In this document: positions 52,498-62,192 of the stretch, piece by piece
Layout of the letters: each line of letters opens with the position of its first letter
Position numbering within the stretch: the stretch's first letter is position 1
Source of the DNA: Kushneria aurantia DSM 21353
GTDB lineage: Bacteria; Pseudomonadota; Gammaproteobacteria; Pseudomonadales; Halomonadaceae
Length of the DNA: 64,000 nt
NCBI RefSeq assembly: GCF_000382245.1
Contig: NZ_KB907872.1
Span: 49,710-113,709 of the forward strand
Direction of reading: 5' to 3'
The notes under the pieces: generated by a model
Database searches by the model: none
What the model saw: only the letters and a program-made list of their open reading frames with translations
What the model was told of the DNA's origin: nothing
Made by a program: the position numbers and the translations under genes

Positions 52498-54504
52498 CTA
52501 TCCCAGCGCGCGGCGCGCCCTGACCAGCGCCCGGTACCAGCGTCGCGGCACGTTGCCGACGCTGGGCGGTCGCTGGCTGAGCATGCTGACGTTACGGTGC
52601 ATGGCGTGCTGGTCGATGTTGGAGAGCATGTTGAGGGTGCTTTCGCGCGCGCCGTACTGGCGATGCAGAAATTTTACCGCCTCCGGCTCCAGTGCCACGT
52701 GGTAGTGGCGCACCAGCGCGATGGCCAGCGACTCGGCGCTGCGCGACAGGTCGTCGTTGATCTCGTTGACCATCGCGGCGCCCAGCGCCGCCTTGGCGGC
52801 GGCAGAGAGATCGGGTTCGAGATGACCGAAGTAGGCGGCGTTGGTGGCATTGATGGCGCGCTGCACCTCCGGGCGCGACAGGCCGATATGCGGATCGAGC
52901 GCCAGCGCGATCTCGATCGCCATGCGCTTGGCCATCTCGACGTCCGCTTCGTGGCGTTCGGGACTGATGCGGGTATCGCCGTCGCGCGGGCGCTCGCGCT
53001 CGGCGCGAGTCTCCTTGAGGTAGCGCGACAGGTGGCGACACACGCGCCCCTTCTCGCTGTCGGTCAATTCGATATGGTTTTCGTGAATGCGCAGACCGCG
53101 CTGACCGGGCCCCACCTGCAGACGGGTGGCATTGTCGCTCATCTGCTCGGTCATCGCTTCCCAGCGCTGGGAGTGGCGAATCAGCGAGGCGTGGCTGCGG
53201 CCAATGCGGTCATAGCTCTCCTCCACGGTGCGAAACAGTTTGAGCGCGTTGGTCAGCGTATCGGCGCGGTTTCTGAGTTCGCGGCGCTGCTCGCTGTGTC
53301 CGGCCGCGACCTCGACGGCCAGTTGCTGAATCTGTTCGGCCAGCCTGTCCATGGCGTCACGGCAGCGGCTGGCGAGGGTCTCGGCGCGCAGACCGGCGGC
53401 GGCGTCTTCCACCGACGTATGCGACTCCGCCAGATAGACGGTCAGCGCCCTGAGACGCGAAAGTCCGGTGGCCTGCTGAATACGGTAGCGCGAGCGCGCC
53501 TGTTCGAGGTCATCGAGGGTACGCGCCAGTAGCCAGCGGCCGCTGTACTGGAAGGTGAGCATGGGAATGCGACGGCCGCAGATCAGCTCGAAGCCGAGAA
53601 TGATCATCTCCTCGACATCCTGCAGGGTCATCAGCAGCTCGTTATCCTCCTCGATGGCGGCCAGCACACGCTCGATGAAGTTTTCGTCGCGGGGCACGCC
53701 GCAGTGCAGATCGGGAGCGCGGCCGACCAGGCGATCGCGCAGCAGCGAGATCGCTTCCGGCGCCAGATCGGCCAGTTCATTGAGGCGTGGATCGACGCTG
53801 TCGCGGCTATGGGCCACCAGATCACGGATACGTGCCTGCAGGCCGAGGCGCCGATAGATATCGATCTGGCTGATCAGGCGGGCACTTTCGGGGTCGTCGA
53901 GCAGCTCCAGTGCGGCAAGCTCGACCCCTTCAGGGGAGAGATCGTGCTTGCGCAGCAGCATGGCGGCGGCTTCACGACGGCGCGCATCGCCCTCCAGGCT
54001 CTCGACGATCAGATCGCGGGTGATCAGTACCATCTCCGGCAGGGTGTCGATCACCTGCGACACCCGGGCAGCGGAGCGCTCCTGTTTGCGTCCCCGGGTC
54101 AGATGGTGGGCAAAGTTGGCGACAATACCGGCGACGCCGGTAATCAGCGCGTAGGAGATGAAAAAAATGTAGTTTTCCATCGTCGGTCCGCGGCCGTAAC
54201 CGAGCAGATAACCGACGAAGGCACCCAGCAGGGTGACCGGTCCGCTGATCCACAGGATCTGCATGGTACTGCTGGTCCAGGCGACCTTGTCGACGGCCTG
54301 GGTGATGCGGCGAATACGATCGCGCCCTTCGCGTTCGAGGCGAACGCTGGGCGCGTCATTGCGGGAGCGGCGGCGAAGAGCTGAAAACAAGCGGGAATTT
54401 CCGAATCCTGGTGACACCGCCAGCATGGGGGACGGGTCGTTGGCGGCGGCTGCCAGGTTATCACTCCCGCCGTCGGTCGGCCAGTCCCATGGATTGATGG
54501 GCAT
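52498..54504 (-). CDS. Large membrane-anchored helical protein of unknown function
   Basis: The ATG at 54504 gives a 668-residue protein starting MPINPWDWPTDGG. Two hydrophobic segments (about 82-102 and 111-131) form a membrane hairpin. The remaining 530 residues are almost entirely predicted helical, with charged stretches and no enzyme motif I know. RRLGLQARIRDLVAHS, IGRSHASLIRHSQRWEAMTEQMSD and RPEVQRAINATNAAYFGHLEPDLS are recognisable landmarks. The open frame continues upstream to 55773, but that part is antisense to the SEC-C gene and is rejected. Divergent from the SEC-C/TPR-like gene across 114 bases. Confidence 0.75.
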   Translation of the reverse strand: MPINPWDWPTDGGSDNLAAAANDPSPMLAVSPGFGNSRLFSALRRRSRNDAPSVRLEREGRDRIRRITQAVDKVAWTSSTMQILWISGPVTLLGAFVGYLLGYGRGPTMENYIFFISYALITGVAGIVANFAHHLTRGRKQERSAARVSQVIDTLPEMVLITRDLIVESLEGDARRREAAAMLLRKHDLSPEGVELAALELLDDPESARLISQIDIYRRLGLQARIRDLVAHSRDSVDPRLNELADLAPEAISLLRDRLVGRAPDLHCGVPRDENFIERVLAAIEEDNELLMTLQDVEEMIILGFELICGRRIPMLTFQYSGRWLLARTLDDLEQARSRYRIQQATGLSRLRALTVYLAESHTSVEDAAAGLRAETLASRCRDAMDRLAEQIQQLAVEVAAGHSEQRRELRNRADTLTNALKLFRTVEESYDRIGRSHASLIRHSQRWEAMTEQMSDNATRLQVGPGQRGLRIHENHIELTDSEKGRVCRHLSRYLKETRAERERPRDGDTRISPERHEADVEMAKRMAIEIALALDPHIGLSRPEVQRAINATNAAYFGHLEPDLSAAAKAALGAAMVNEINDDLSRSAESLAIALVRHYHVALEPEAVKFLHRQYGARESTLNMLSNIDQHAMHRNVSMLSQRPPSVGNVPRRWYRALVRARRALG

Positions 54505-54618
54505 CACGCTGCGCGCGCAGGACGTGCTATCGTGCAGTAAAAAGGGCCGGCATCGACGGTGATGGCGAGCGTCGGCCAGCGCAGACCGCGCAGAGAATAC
54601 ACCCGGTGGAGATGTTTT

Positions 54619-56454
54619 ATGCTGGCAGCCTGGATTGATCAGCTTCTGGGGTTCGCCGGGGGAATGCTCGAAGTGCTGCGTCGCGAGGAGCGCTACCCGA
54701 CGCTGATCCAGTGGGCGCATGATGAGGGCGCCGAGCTGCTGGGGGGCGACATTGCGCTGGCCCAGGCGCTGGCTCCGCTGCTGTGGAACCAGACGCCGCT
54801 GGAGCGGCTCGATTTCGATATCGAAACACTGGCTCACCCGGAGCCGGGGGAGCCGTGCTGGTGCGACTCGGGGCGCCGCTTCGAGCAGTGCTGCGCCCGT
54901 GTCGTACTGCCCGGGCCGATTCCGCCACAACTGATGTGGATGCTGTCGCTGCAGCGCTTTCGCGGCGCTACGCTGCGCCGCGCGCTGGGGAGCGGGCGGG
55001 CGCCTGCTCAGGCGCTGCTGGAGGCGGGCGTCATCAGCGCCGAAAGCGGCCAGCTGGGGCGTGCCCAGACCATTCTGGAAGCGCTGTTTGCCACCCCGGA
55101 CTGGTATGCACTGCCCCGCGAGAGCGAGCCGGCCTTCGAGCTGCTCAGCGATGTCTATCAGGAGCGCGGCTTTACCCGCAAAAAGGCGGCACTGCTCGAC
55201 AGTGCGGTGGATCGCGGCCCCGATTTCCTGCGCGGTGCGGCGCTGAAGCGGCTTTGTCTCATCTATCTCGACAGTGATGACCTGCCGAGCGCTCGCGAAA
55301 CTTTCGTGCGCACGCTCAAGGCAATGCCCGACGAGCCGGCGCTGGCCTATCTCGAAAGCATGCTGCTGCTGCATGAAGGGCAGCCGCAGCAGGCCCGTGA
55401 GCGCGCCGATTTCTGGCGCCGACGGCTGACCCAGCATGGCGCTATCGATGAGGATCAGCAGGTCTTTCTCGAACAGCTGGCGCGCGACCCGGGCGGCACC
55501 CTCGCCGAGCAGATGCTCTACGCCGAGGAGGAGCTTGCCGAACCGCTGGAGGCGCTGACCCGGCTGCTGGTCGAGCGCGGCACCGGCGCCCGGCTGTCGC
55601 TCGCCCTCAATAGCGCCGGGCGGGTCGAATATCAGCAGGGCGATCTCGATCGTGCGCGCTATCAGCAGTGGCGGCGCTGGTTCGGCAGCCAGTGTGCCGA
55701 GGAGCCCTGGGAGGGGCTGGTGGGCGACCCCTGGCTGGACGCCCGTGAATGGCTCGATGCGCTCTGTCTGCACCCCGAGTGGCTGTCGACGCCGGCGATA
55801 CTGCAGGAGCTGGTCATGGCACTGACCGGGCGCTTTGGCAACCTGCCGTGGATGTTCGATCCCGTCTTCGAGCCGCTGGTGGCACGCTTCGAGCAGTGGC
55901 TTGACGGTATCGAGCAGTTCCAGCGTCCCTTTGTGCGCGACGACGGCGACAACCGTATTCTGTTTCGCCTCGGGCTGGGACTGGTGATCGGTATCGAGCG
56001 AGGCGCGCGCAGCCGCGCCCGTTCGCTCTCCGAGCGGCTGCTGCGGCTGGATCGCGAGGACAGCCTCGGTTTTGGCGAGCTGCTGCTCGAGCAGCTGCTC
56101 GGCGACGGCCAGAACCAGCAGGCGCTGGCACTGATCGACGAGATCGAGCAGATCGACAGCGACGAGCCGCGCTGGCTGGGGCTGCTGCTGGGCCGCTCGC
56201 TGGCGCTTTACCGCCTGGCGCGGCAGGAAGAAGCCGAAGAGACGCTGTCACTGATTGCCCGCGCCAACCCCTGGGTGCTCGATCTGCTGACCCGCGCCAA
56301 TCCGCGTCGCGAACCGCTCGACAGCGAGACGCCACCGCCCGGTTCGCGCGCCGAGGCCTGGCAGTACCGCGTGCTGATGCGGGCGCAGTGGCGTGCCACT
56401 CCGGGGGCGCTGGATTGGGTGAGCAACTGGTTGCGTGACTCGGTTGAAAATTGA
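54619..56454 (+). CDS. SEC-C zinc-motif protein with helical repeats
   Basis: The 611-residue protein has a SEC-C motif near residues 78-90, PCWCDSGRRFEQCC, a CxCx8CC zinc site as at the end of SecA. Long helical repeats follow, resembling tetratricopeptide units: GQLGRAQTILEALF, GDLDRARYQQWRRWFG, GQNQQALALIDEIEQ, RQEEAEETLSLIARAN. No catalytic residues are visible. The ATG at 54619 has a GGAG ribosome site; an earlier in-frame ATG at 54559 is not supported. SEC-C domains often recruit proteins to SecB or ribosomes; any role here is inference. Convergent with mltA, seven bases apart. Confidence 0.78.
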   Translation: MLAAWIDQLLGFAGGMLEVLRREERYPTLIQWAHDEGAELLGGDIALAQALAPLLWNQTPLERLDFDIETLAHPEPGEPCWCDSGRRFEQCCARVVLPGPIPPQLMWMLSLQRFRGATLRRALGSGRAPAQALLEAGVISAESGQLGRAQTILEALFATPDWYALPRESEPAFELLSDVYQERGFTRKKAALLDSAVDRGPDFLRGAALKRLCLIYLDSDDLPSARETFVRTLKAMPDEPALAYLESMLLLHEGQPQQARERADFWRRRLTQHGAIDEDQQVFLEQLARDPGGTLAEQMLYAEEELAEPLEALTRLLVERGTGARLSLALNSAGRVEYQQGDLDRARYQQWRRWFGSQCAEEPWEGLVGDPWLDAREWLDALCLHPEWLSTPAILQELVMALTGRFGNLPWMFDPVFEPLVARFEQWLDGIEQFQRPFVRDDGDNRILFRLGLGLVIGIERGARSRARSLSERLLRLDREDSLGFGELLLEQLLGDGQNQQALALIDEIEQIDSDEPRWLGLLLGRSLALYRLARQEEAEETLSLIARANPWVLDLLTRANPRREPLDSETPPPGSRAEAWQYRVLMRAQWRATPGALDWVSNWLRDSVEN

Positions 56455-56461
56455 GCGCCGT

Positions 56462-57577
56462 TTAACGCTGCGGTAGCAGCACCCACATCTGCCCCGGCTG
56501 CTTCATGCGCGCGGCGTTGGCACCCGCCTCGTCGCCATGCCCCCAGAAGTAGTCGGCGCGTACCCGACCGCGAATCGCGTTACCGGTATCCTGCGCCATC
56601 ATCAGGCGTTGCAGATGCCGGTTGGACAGCGGCTGTGTGGTGGAGAGAAATACCGGCGCGCCGAGGGGAATCTCGTTGGGGTCGACGGCAATGCTGCGCT
56701 GTGCGGTCAGCGGTACGCCCTGAGCGCCGACCGGCCCGTCGCTGTCGCCATGGCGGTCATCGAGTTCGCGGAAGAAGACGAAGCGCGGGTTGACGTTGAG
56801 CATCTGCTGAACCCGCTGTGGATGGCGCTGTGCCCATGCCTTGATACCCGCTAGCGTCGCCTGGGCGGGTGTGATCTCGCCGTTGTCAAGCAGCTCGCGC
56901 GCAAACGACTGAAACGGATGCCGGGTAGCACCGGCGAAGGCAACGCGCATGACGCCGCCCTCTTCGAGCCGAATGCGCCCGGACCCCTGGATCTGCAGGA
57001 AGGCGGCTTCGACCGGGTCGTCGACCCATACCAGCTCGCTGCCGCGCAGCACGCCACTGCGGATCAACTCGGCGCGCGATGAGGCGAGCAGTGAACTGTC
57101 ATCGGGATTGCGATAGAGCGCTGTCTGATAGCGGCCGTGGCGATACCTTGAGCCGTTGAGCACCGGCTCATAGTAACCGGTGATGGTGCCTACCGTGGTG
57201 CCGTCGCGGTTGGCCAGCCGCCAGGGCGTGAAGTGATGCTCGAAATAGCGTCGAATGGCGTGGCTGTCGAGGGGATCGACGTGGCGTGCGTCGTTGCACG
57301 CCGTTGCCCAGTCGGGCTTTTGCGCCAGCGTGCGACAGCTGATCAGAAAAGCGCTCCAGGCGCTCAGCAGGTTGTCCGCCTGCCAGCCGGGCAGGGCCTG
57401 CCAACTGGTGGCGCGCAGCGGTGATTGGCCGCTGTCGCCGGGGGCTACCGGGGTGGGCTGAAAGCCTCGTTCACTGGCGCAGCCGTAGAGCAGCGCGACC
57501 AGCAGTGTCGCTACCAGCAGGCGCAGAGTACGACCGTGCTGACGCGAAAGGGAGAAGGACAACAGGGCCATGGTCAT
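56462..57577 (-). CDS. mltA: Membrane-bound lytic murein transglycosylase A
   Basis: MltA is an outer-membrane lipoprotein that cleaves peptidoglycan to 1,6-anhydro-muropeptides. The 371-residue product has a lipobox ending at Cys33 (LVALLYGC). The 3D-fold catalytic region FLQIQGSGRIRLEEG and MMAQDTGNAIRGRVRADYFWGHG follows, with the catalytic Asp in RADYFWG. Start ATG 57577 gives the signal peptide; the frame continues upstream without homology. The downstream neighbour in transcription is none; ampG lies 65 bases upstream in the same direction. Confidence 0.95.
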   Translation of the reverse strand: MTMALLSFSLSRQHGRTLRLLVATLLVALLYGCASERGFQPTPVAPGDSGQSPLRATSWQALPGWQADNLLSAWSAFLISCRTLAQKPDWATACNDARHVDPLDSHAIRRYFEHHFTPWRLANRDGTTVGTITGYYEPVLNGSRYRHGRYQTALYRNPDDSSLLASSRAELIRSGVLRGSELVWVDDPVEAAFLQIQGSGRIRLEEGGVMRVAFAGATRHPFQSFARELLDNGEITPAQATLAGIKAWAQRHPQRVQQMLNVNPRFVFFRELDDRHGDSDGPVGAQGVPLTAQRSIAVDPNEIPLGAPVFLSTTQPLSNRHLQRLMMAQDTGNAIRGRVRADYFWGHGDEAGANAARMKQPGQMWVLLPQR

Positions 57578-57642
57578 GCGTCTCGATCCGCGCGCTGCCG
57601 GGCAGCGCGCGAGGGTGGAACAGGGGCGCCCGCCTTCGACGG

Positions 57643-58881
57643 CTATCGGGCACCGTCGGTGATGTCGCGCCACTGGCGAAAATACCAGAGGATCGCCAGC
57701 CCCGGAATGGCGACCAGGGTGCAGATCAGAAAAAACAGATCCCAGCCTACCGCCTCGGCAAGAATTCCGCCGGGCGCCGAGATCACGGCGCGCGGCAGCC
57801 CCATGATGGAGGAGAGCAGGGCGTACTGGGCGGCGGTGAAGCGCTTGTCGGTGAGCGCCGCCATAAAGGCGAGAAAGGCGGCGGTGCCCATGCCGGCGGC
57901 GGCATTTTCGAAGCTGACCACCGCCGCCAGGGCGGGAATGGAGTGGCCGACATGGTTGAGCCAGATGAAACCGGCCGTCGAGACCATTTGCAAAAGGCCG
58001 AACCACCATAGCGAGCGGTAGATACCCAGCCGCAAAATGATCAGCCCGCCAATGAAGATGCCGCCCAGCAGCGGCCAGAAGCCGAATATCTTGGCGGTAG
58101 CGCCGATCTCGGCGTTGCTGAAGCCGATCGCCTTGTAGAAGGGGATGGTCAGATTGGAGGCCACCGAGTCGCCCAGCTTGTAGAGCAGAATGAACAGCAA
58201 AAGCCACCAGGCGCCGGGGCGTTGCAAAAAATTGCTGATGGGCTGAATGAAGGTGTCACGCAGCCGGCCGCGCTCGGCAGGTCGATGGCTGTGCGGCTCG
58301 GGGGCCAGCAGAGTGACGACCAAACAGCCGGCCATGATCGCGGCCATGACCAGATAGGTATTGCCGAAGCCGATAGCATCGGCCATCAGCATGCCGCCGC
58401 CGGAAACCAGCAGCATGCCGATACGGTAGCCGTAGGTGTAGAAACTCGAACCGACGCCCAGCTCGCGCTCGGGCAGATGTTCGCGGCGGTAGGCGTCGAT
58501 GACGATATCCTGACTGGCGCTCAGGAAGCTGATGCCCAGCGCCAGCAGCGCCACCCAGCCCGGCGCCAGCGCCGGGTCGCTCAGCGCCAGTGCCACGATC
58601 AGAGCGATCAGCAGGATCTGTACCAGCGCCAGCCAGCCGCGTCGACGCCCCAGTATCGGCAGTTCATAGCGATCCAGCAGCGGTGCCCAGAGAAACTTGA
58701 GCGTATAGGGCACGCCCAGCAGCGCCAGCATGCCCACTGCTTCCAGCGAGATACCGGCATCGACCATCCACGCCTGCAGCAGGCTGACCGTAAGCAATAG
58801 CGGCAACCCTGCGGCCAGCCCCATCAGGAAGGTGATACCATGGCGCGTCAGCGCGGCTGTGACTGTAGCGATCGACTTCAA
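57643..58881 (-). CDS. ampG: Muropeptide permease AmpG (MFS)
   Basis: AmpG imports anhydro-muropeptides released during wall turnover. The 412-residue protein has about 12 hydrophobic segments. It contains AmpG landmarks: LQAWMVDAGISLEAVGMLALLGVPYTLKFLWAPLLDRY, SASQDIVIDAYRREHLPERELGVGSS and ALLSSIMGLPRAVISAPGGILAE. The start is probably TTG at 58881, because the first residues (KSIATVTAAL) match the family and no earlier ATG exists. It is the first gene of an ampG-mltA pair: MltA makes the fragments that AmpG transports. In other bacteria this pathway signals to AmpR and beta-lactamase; no ampC is seen here. Confidence 0.92.
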   Translation of the reverse strand: MKSIATVTAALTRHGITFLMGLAAGLPLLLTVSLLQAWMVDAGISLEAVGMLALLGVPYTLKFLWAPLLDRYELPILGRRRGWLALVQILLIALIVALALSDPALAPGWVALLALGISFLSASQDIVIDAYRREHLPERELGVGSSFYTYGYRIGMLLVSGGGMLMADAIGFGNTYLVMAAIMAGCLVVTLLAPEPHSHRPAERGRLRDTFIQPISNFLQRPGAWWLLLFILLYKLGDSVASNLTIPFYKAIGFSNAEIGATAKIFGFWPLLGGIFIGGLIILRLGIYRSLWWFGLLQMVSTAGFIWLNHVGHSIPALAAVVSFENAAAGMGTAAFLAFMAALTDKRFTAAQYALLSSIMGLPRAVISAPGGILAEAVGWDLFFLICTLVAIPGLAILWYFRQWRDITDGAR

Positions 58882-59002
58882 TAGGTGCCATCCAGTTGAG
58901 CTGGAGAGTGTTTAAAAAGCAAGGCGCTCGCACGTCAACGCCTTTCAGCGCGCTGATTCTCTCAGAACGCCAGGGTTGCGGCCACAACCGGGAGACGCCT
59001 TG

Positions 59003-59521
59003 ATGCCGACATCAGAAGACGACGGCGTGCGCTGGTACGCCGTACAGTGCAAGGGCGGGGAGTCCTTTCGCGCCAGCGAAAACCTCCAGCGACAGGGTTA
59101 TGATATCTATCATCCGCAGATCAGCGTCGAGAAACGCCGGCGCGGCCGTGATGTGGCCGTCGCAGAGCCGCTTTTTCCCGCTTATCTTTTTATCGCGCTG
59201 TCGCCGCAAGCCAATCGCGCCCCGATACGTTCGACGCGCGGTGTGGTGAGCCTGGTGGCTTTCGGGGGTGAGCCGATCGCTCTGCCGGAGGGGCTGATCG
59301 AGACGCTGATGGCGCGGGAAGGTTCGTTGGCCGAATCCGGCACCCGACCACTTTTGCAGCCCGGGCAGGCGATCGAGATTACCGAAGGCCCGTTTCGCGA
59401 GCTGCAGGGCAGGCTGATGCAGTGCCGTGGCGAGGAGCGCGTCATCGTGCTGCTTGAGCTTTTGCAGCGTGAGCACCGTGTTTCACTGGGCCGACATCAG
59501 GTGCGACCTGCCGGCGTCTGA
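59003..59521 (+). CDS. rfaH: RfaH-like transcription antiterminator (NusG paralog)
   Basis: The 172-residue protein is a NusG-family factor with an NGN domain (about residues 8-105) starting WYAVQCKGGESFRASENLQRQGYDIYHPQ and containing EPLFPAYLFIAL. A KOW-like C-terminal part follows, PGQAIEITEGPFRELQGRL. Divergence from NusG and the RGRDVAVAEPLFP region place it with RfaH-type specialised factors, which suppress pausing in long operons carrying ops elements. The ATG at 59003 has GGGAG at 58990-58994. It is convergent with the small SLT gene. Confidence 0.85.
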   Translation: MPTSEDDGVRWYAVQCKGGESFRASENLQRQGYDIYHPQISVEKRRRGRDVAVAEPLFPAYLFIALSPQANRAPIRSTRGVVSLVAFGGEPIALPEGLIETLMAREGSLAESGTRPLLQPGQAIEITEGPFRELQGRLMQCRGEERVIVLLELLQREHRVSLGRHQVRPAGV

Positions 59522-59526
59522 GCTCG

Positions 59527-60168
59527 CTACTCCACCCACCAGTGATGATCAAGGCGCGCCATAACGCGCTCGGGATACCAGCTCTCGCCGAGGCTGCCGT
59601 TGTAGCGCGCCAGCGCTCGGGTGATATCGCCATCCTCGCGTTCGAGGTAGAAGGCGAGGATGGTGCAGCCATAACGTAGATTGGTGGCGGGATCGAAAAG
59701 ATTGTCTTCACGGCGGCCTATTTCCGTCTTCCAGAACGGCATGACCTGCATCAGACCGCGCGCCCCGGCTGAAGACAGGGCCTCGCGATCGAAACGGCTT
59801 TCGACATCGATCACCGCCAGCACCAGCTGGCGGTCGAGACCGGCCCGCGCCGCTTCGCGGTGAATCTTCTCCAGCAGCGCCAGCCGCTCATCACGGCTTT
59901 CAAGCCAGGGGCGCAGGCGGGCGCTCATGTCGGTCAGCCACACCGTGGTATCGAAGCGGTCGCCCTCATGGGCCGTGGTGGTGGCGAGCGCACCGGCGAG
60001 GCGCTGAATCAGCGCCGGGGCGACCGGTTGCGACTGTGCCGCGCCGTTTACACCTGCGGAGAACAACAGTGTGGCGCAAAACAGCGCCACAGCGGTCCGC
60101 TCAGGCCAGTTGCCGGCGAATGAAGTCAAGCGCTTCGTCCTGCGCCACCATGGTGATATCCGCGTCAC
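59527..60168 (-). CDS. Small SLT-domain lytic transglycosylase
   Basis: The 213-residue product has an N-terminal hydrophobic segment ([14 protein letters not shown]) that looks like a signal peptide. An SLT (goose lysozyme-like) domain follows with [28 protein letters not shown], including the expected catalytic Glu, then [16 protein letters not shown] and [13 protein letters not shown]. It would cleave peptidoglycan in the periplasm. The frame opens with GTG at 60168, inside the 3' end of proS (68-base overlap). A TTG at 60129 is an alternative start that leaves a cleaner signal peptide. Transcription is probably continuous with proS. Confidence 0.85.
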   Translation of the reverse strand: MTRISPWWRRTKRLTSFAGNWPERTAVALFCATLLFSAGVNGAAQSQPVAPALIQRLAGALATTTAHEGDRFDTTVWLTDMSARLRPWLESRDERLALLEKIHREAARAGLDRQLVLAVIDVESRFDREALSSAGARGLMQVMPFWKTEIGRREDNLFDPATNLRYGCTILAFYLEREDGDITRALARYNGSLGESWYPERVMARLDHHWWVE

Positions 60169-61807
60169 GGCGTCCCTTGTACTCCAGCTCGCCCTTGTCG
60201 AGGCCGCGATCGCCGATCACCAGCCGATGGGGAATGCCGATCAGTTCGAGATCGGCAAACTTGACTCCCGGGCGTTCGTCGCGGTCGTCGAGCAGCACCT
60301 CGATGCCGGCGTCGCTGAATGCACGGTAGAGGTTTTCGGCCGCGTCACGCACGGCCTGCGACTTGTGCATGTTCATCGGCACCAGCGCCAGCTGATAGGG
60401 CGCCAGCGTCGCCGGCAGGGTCATACCGCGCTCGTCGTGATGCTGTTCGATGGCGGCCGCCACCACGCGGGAGACGCCAATGCCGTAACAGCCCATCTGG
60501 AGCGGTACGGCCTGTCCGCTGCTGTCGAGCACCGTGGCGCCCAGCGCCTCGGAGTATTTGCTGCCCAGCTGGAAGACGTGGCCCACCTCGATACCGCGGG
60601 CGATGGAGAGCGTGCCTCGGCCGTCTGGCGAGAGATCGCCGGCTTCGACGTTGCGCAGATCGGCAACGAGCGGCAGCGGCAGGTCGCGCTCCCAGTTGAT
60701 GCCGAAAAAGTGCTCGTCGTCGCTGTTGGCGCCGGCGCCGAAGTCGCTCATCATCGCCACGCTGCGGTCGATCACCAGCGGCATGTCGAGGCCGATCGGC
60801 CCCAGCGAGCCCGGCCCGGCGCCCACCGCAGTGCGAATCTCCGCTTCGCTTGCCATGCTCAGGGGGGTAGCGACCGCTTCGAGTTTCTCCGCCTTGATCT
60901 CGTTGAGCTGGTGGTCGCCGCGTACCATCAGCGCCACCAGGCCGCCTTTGCTGCCGTGCACCATCAGCGTCTTGACGGTCTGTTCGATGTTCAGCCCGTG
61001 CTCTTTCACCAGTGCGGCGATGGTGCGCACGCCGGGCGTGTCGACACGGCGCAGCGCTTCGCTCGGCGCCGGGCGCTCGCGGCGCTCGGGTACCGCCTCG
61101 GCCTTTTCGATGTTGGCGGCGTAGTCCGATTCGCTGGAGAAGATAACGGCGTCCTCGCCGGAATCGGCCAGCACGTGAAACTCATGCGAGCCGCTGCCAC
61201 CGATCTCGCCGTTATCGGCCTGAACGGCGCGAAAATCGAGCCTCAGGCGGGTGAAGATACGTACATAGGCATCGAACATGCGCTGATAGGACTGCGCCAT
61301 CGATGCTGTGTCGAGGTCGAAGGAGTAGGCGTCTTTCATGATGAATTCACGCGCGCGCATGACACCGAAGCGCGGGCGAATTTCGTCACGAAACTTGGTC
61401 TGGATCTGATAGAAATTGCTGGGCAGCTGGCGCCACGAACGAATTTCGTTGCGCACCAGATCGGTGATCACTTCCTCATGAGTGGGGCCGTAACAGTAGT
61501 CGCGTTGGTGACGGTCGCGAATGCGCAGCAGCAGGTTGCCGTACTGATCCCAGCGGCCCGACTCCTGCCACAGTTCGGCAGGCTGCACGGCCGGCATCAG
61601 CACCTCCTGGGCGCCGGCGCGGTCCATCTCCTCGCGCACCACCCGCTCTACCTTGCGCAGGGTACGCAGCCCCAGTGGCAACCAGGTGTAGAGCCCTGCA
61701 CCCAGCTTGCGAATCATGCCGGCGCGCAGCATCAGCTGATGGCTGACGATATCAGCGTCGGCGGGCGTTTCCTTGAGTGTCGAGAGTAGCAGTTGACTGG
61801 CGCGCAT
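60101..61807 (-). CDS. proS: Prolyl-tRNA synthetase (bacterial type, with editing domain)
   Basis: ProS charges tRNA-Pro. The 568-residue protein has motif 1 ([35 protein letters not shown]), motif 2 ([25 protein letters not shown]) and motif 3 ([16 protein letters not shown]). An inserted YbaK-like editing domain (about residues 230-380, [17 protein letters not shown]) lies between motifs 2 and 3. A C-terminal anticodon-binding domain follows. Length and layout match the bacterial form. It overlaps the small SLT gene downstream. Confidence 0.97.
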   Translation of the reverse strand: MRASQLLLSTLKETPADADIVSHQLMLRAGMIRKLGAGLYTWLPLGLRTLRKVERVVREEMDRAGAQEVLMPAVQPAELWQESGRWDQYGNLLLRIRDRHQRDYCYGPTHEEVITDLVRNEIRSWRQLPSNFYQIQTKFRDEIRPRFGVMRAREFIMKDAYSFDLDTASMAQSYQRMFDAYVRIFTRLRLDFRAVQADNGEIGGSGSHEFHVLADSGEDAVIFSSESDYAANIEKAEAVPERRERPAPSEALRRVDTPGVRTIAALVKEHGLNIEQTVKTLMVHGSKGGLVALMVRGDHQLNEIKAEKLEAVATPLSMASEAEIRTAVGAGPGSLGPIGLDMPLVIDRSVAMMSDFGAGANSDDEHFFGINWERDLPLPLVADLRNVEAGDLSPDGRGTLSIARGIEVGHVFQLGSKYSEALGATVLDSSGQAVPLQMGCYGIGVSRVVAAAIEQHHDERGMTLPATLAPYQLALVPMNMHKSQAVRDAAENLYRAFSDAGIEVLLDDRDERPGVKFADLELIGIPHRLVIGDRGLDKGELEYKGRRDADITMVAQDEALDFIRRQLA

Positions 61808-61981
61808 GAGTCCCGGTTGTCCCTCGGTACAGGTGAAAGTGAGGGCAATTGTACGGTCAAGTGGCAGGCGTCGGCAAAACGCCGCCGCGGCGAGCGTGGC
61901 GCTTGCGGTCGACGATATACCGTTATCGGGTTGAGCGGCCTATACTCTTGCGAACCGGTATGTAAAAAGAGAGGAGCGCTT

Positions 61982-62164
61982 ATGATGAGGCTGACCGCAG
62001 CGGCAATGACGATTTTGATGGCGCTGGCAGTGCTGGGTGGCTGTGCCAGCCGTGACGATACCGAGTTCGTTTTCGAGTCGCCAACGGTCAACGATCAGGG
62101 CACCAGTTCGGGGCAGCGCGCCTGCATGCCCGACCCGGATGGTCCCAGTAGCTGCAACTACTGA
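61982..62164 (+). CDS. Small putative lipoprotein
   Basis: The 60-residue product begins MMRLTAAAMTILMALAVLGGCAS, an N-terminal signal with lipobox LGGC, so the mature protein would be about 40 residues anchored by Cys21. The rest (RDDTEFVFESPTVNDQGTSSGQRACMPDPDGPSSCNY) is acidic and has two more cysteines. GAGGAGCG precedes the ATG, which gives good support for translation. No family recognised. It ends 27 bases before two hairpins and then the structured element copy 2. Confidence 0.7.
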   Translation: MMRLTAAAMTILMALAVLGGCASRDDTEFVFESPTVNDQGTSSGQRACMPDPDGPSSCNY

Positions 62165-62192
62165 GCGTCAGTCGAGAGATAAATGCCCCTTG

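Noticed and set aside
54505..55773. Upstream continuation of the minus-strand frame of the large membrane protein (to a possible 1091-residue protein).
   Set aside because: It is wholly antisense to the SEC-C gene, which has a clear motif and ribosome site; the extra sequence has no membrane or domain features and begins without a ribosome site.
57578..58207. Upstream extension of the mltA frame into ampG.
   Set aside because: The lipobox and signal peptide place the mltA start at 57577; the extension is an out-of-frame reading of ampG.
60071..61789. A 572-codon plus-strand open frame opposite proS.
   Set aside because: Same reason: antisense of prolyl-tRNA synthetase in a high-GC genome, with no motif.
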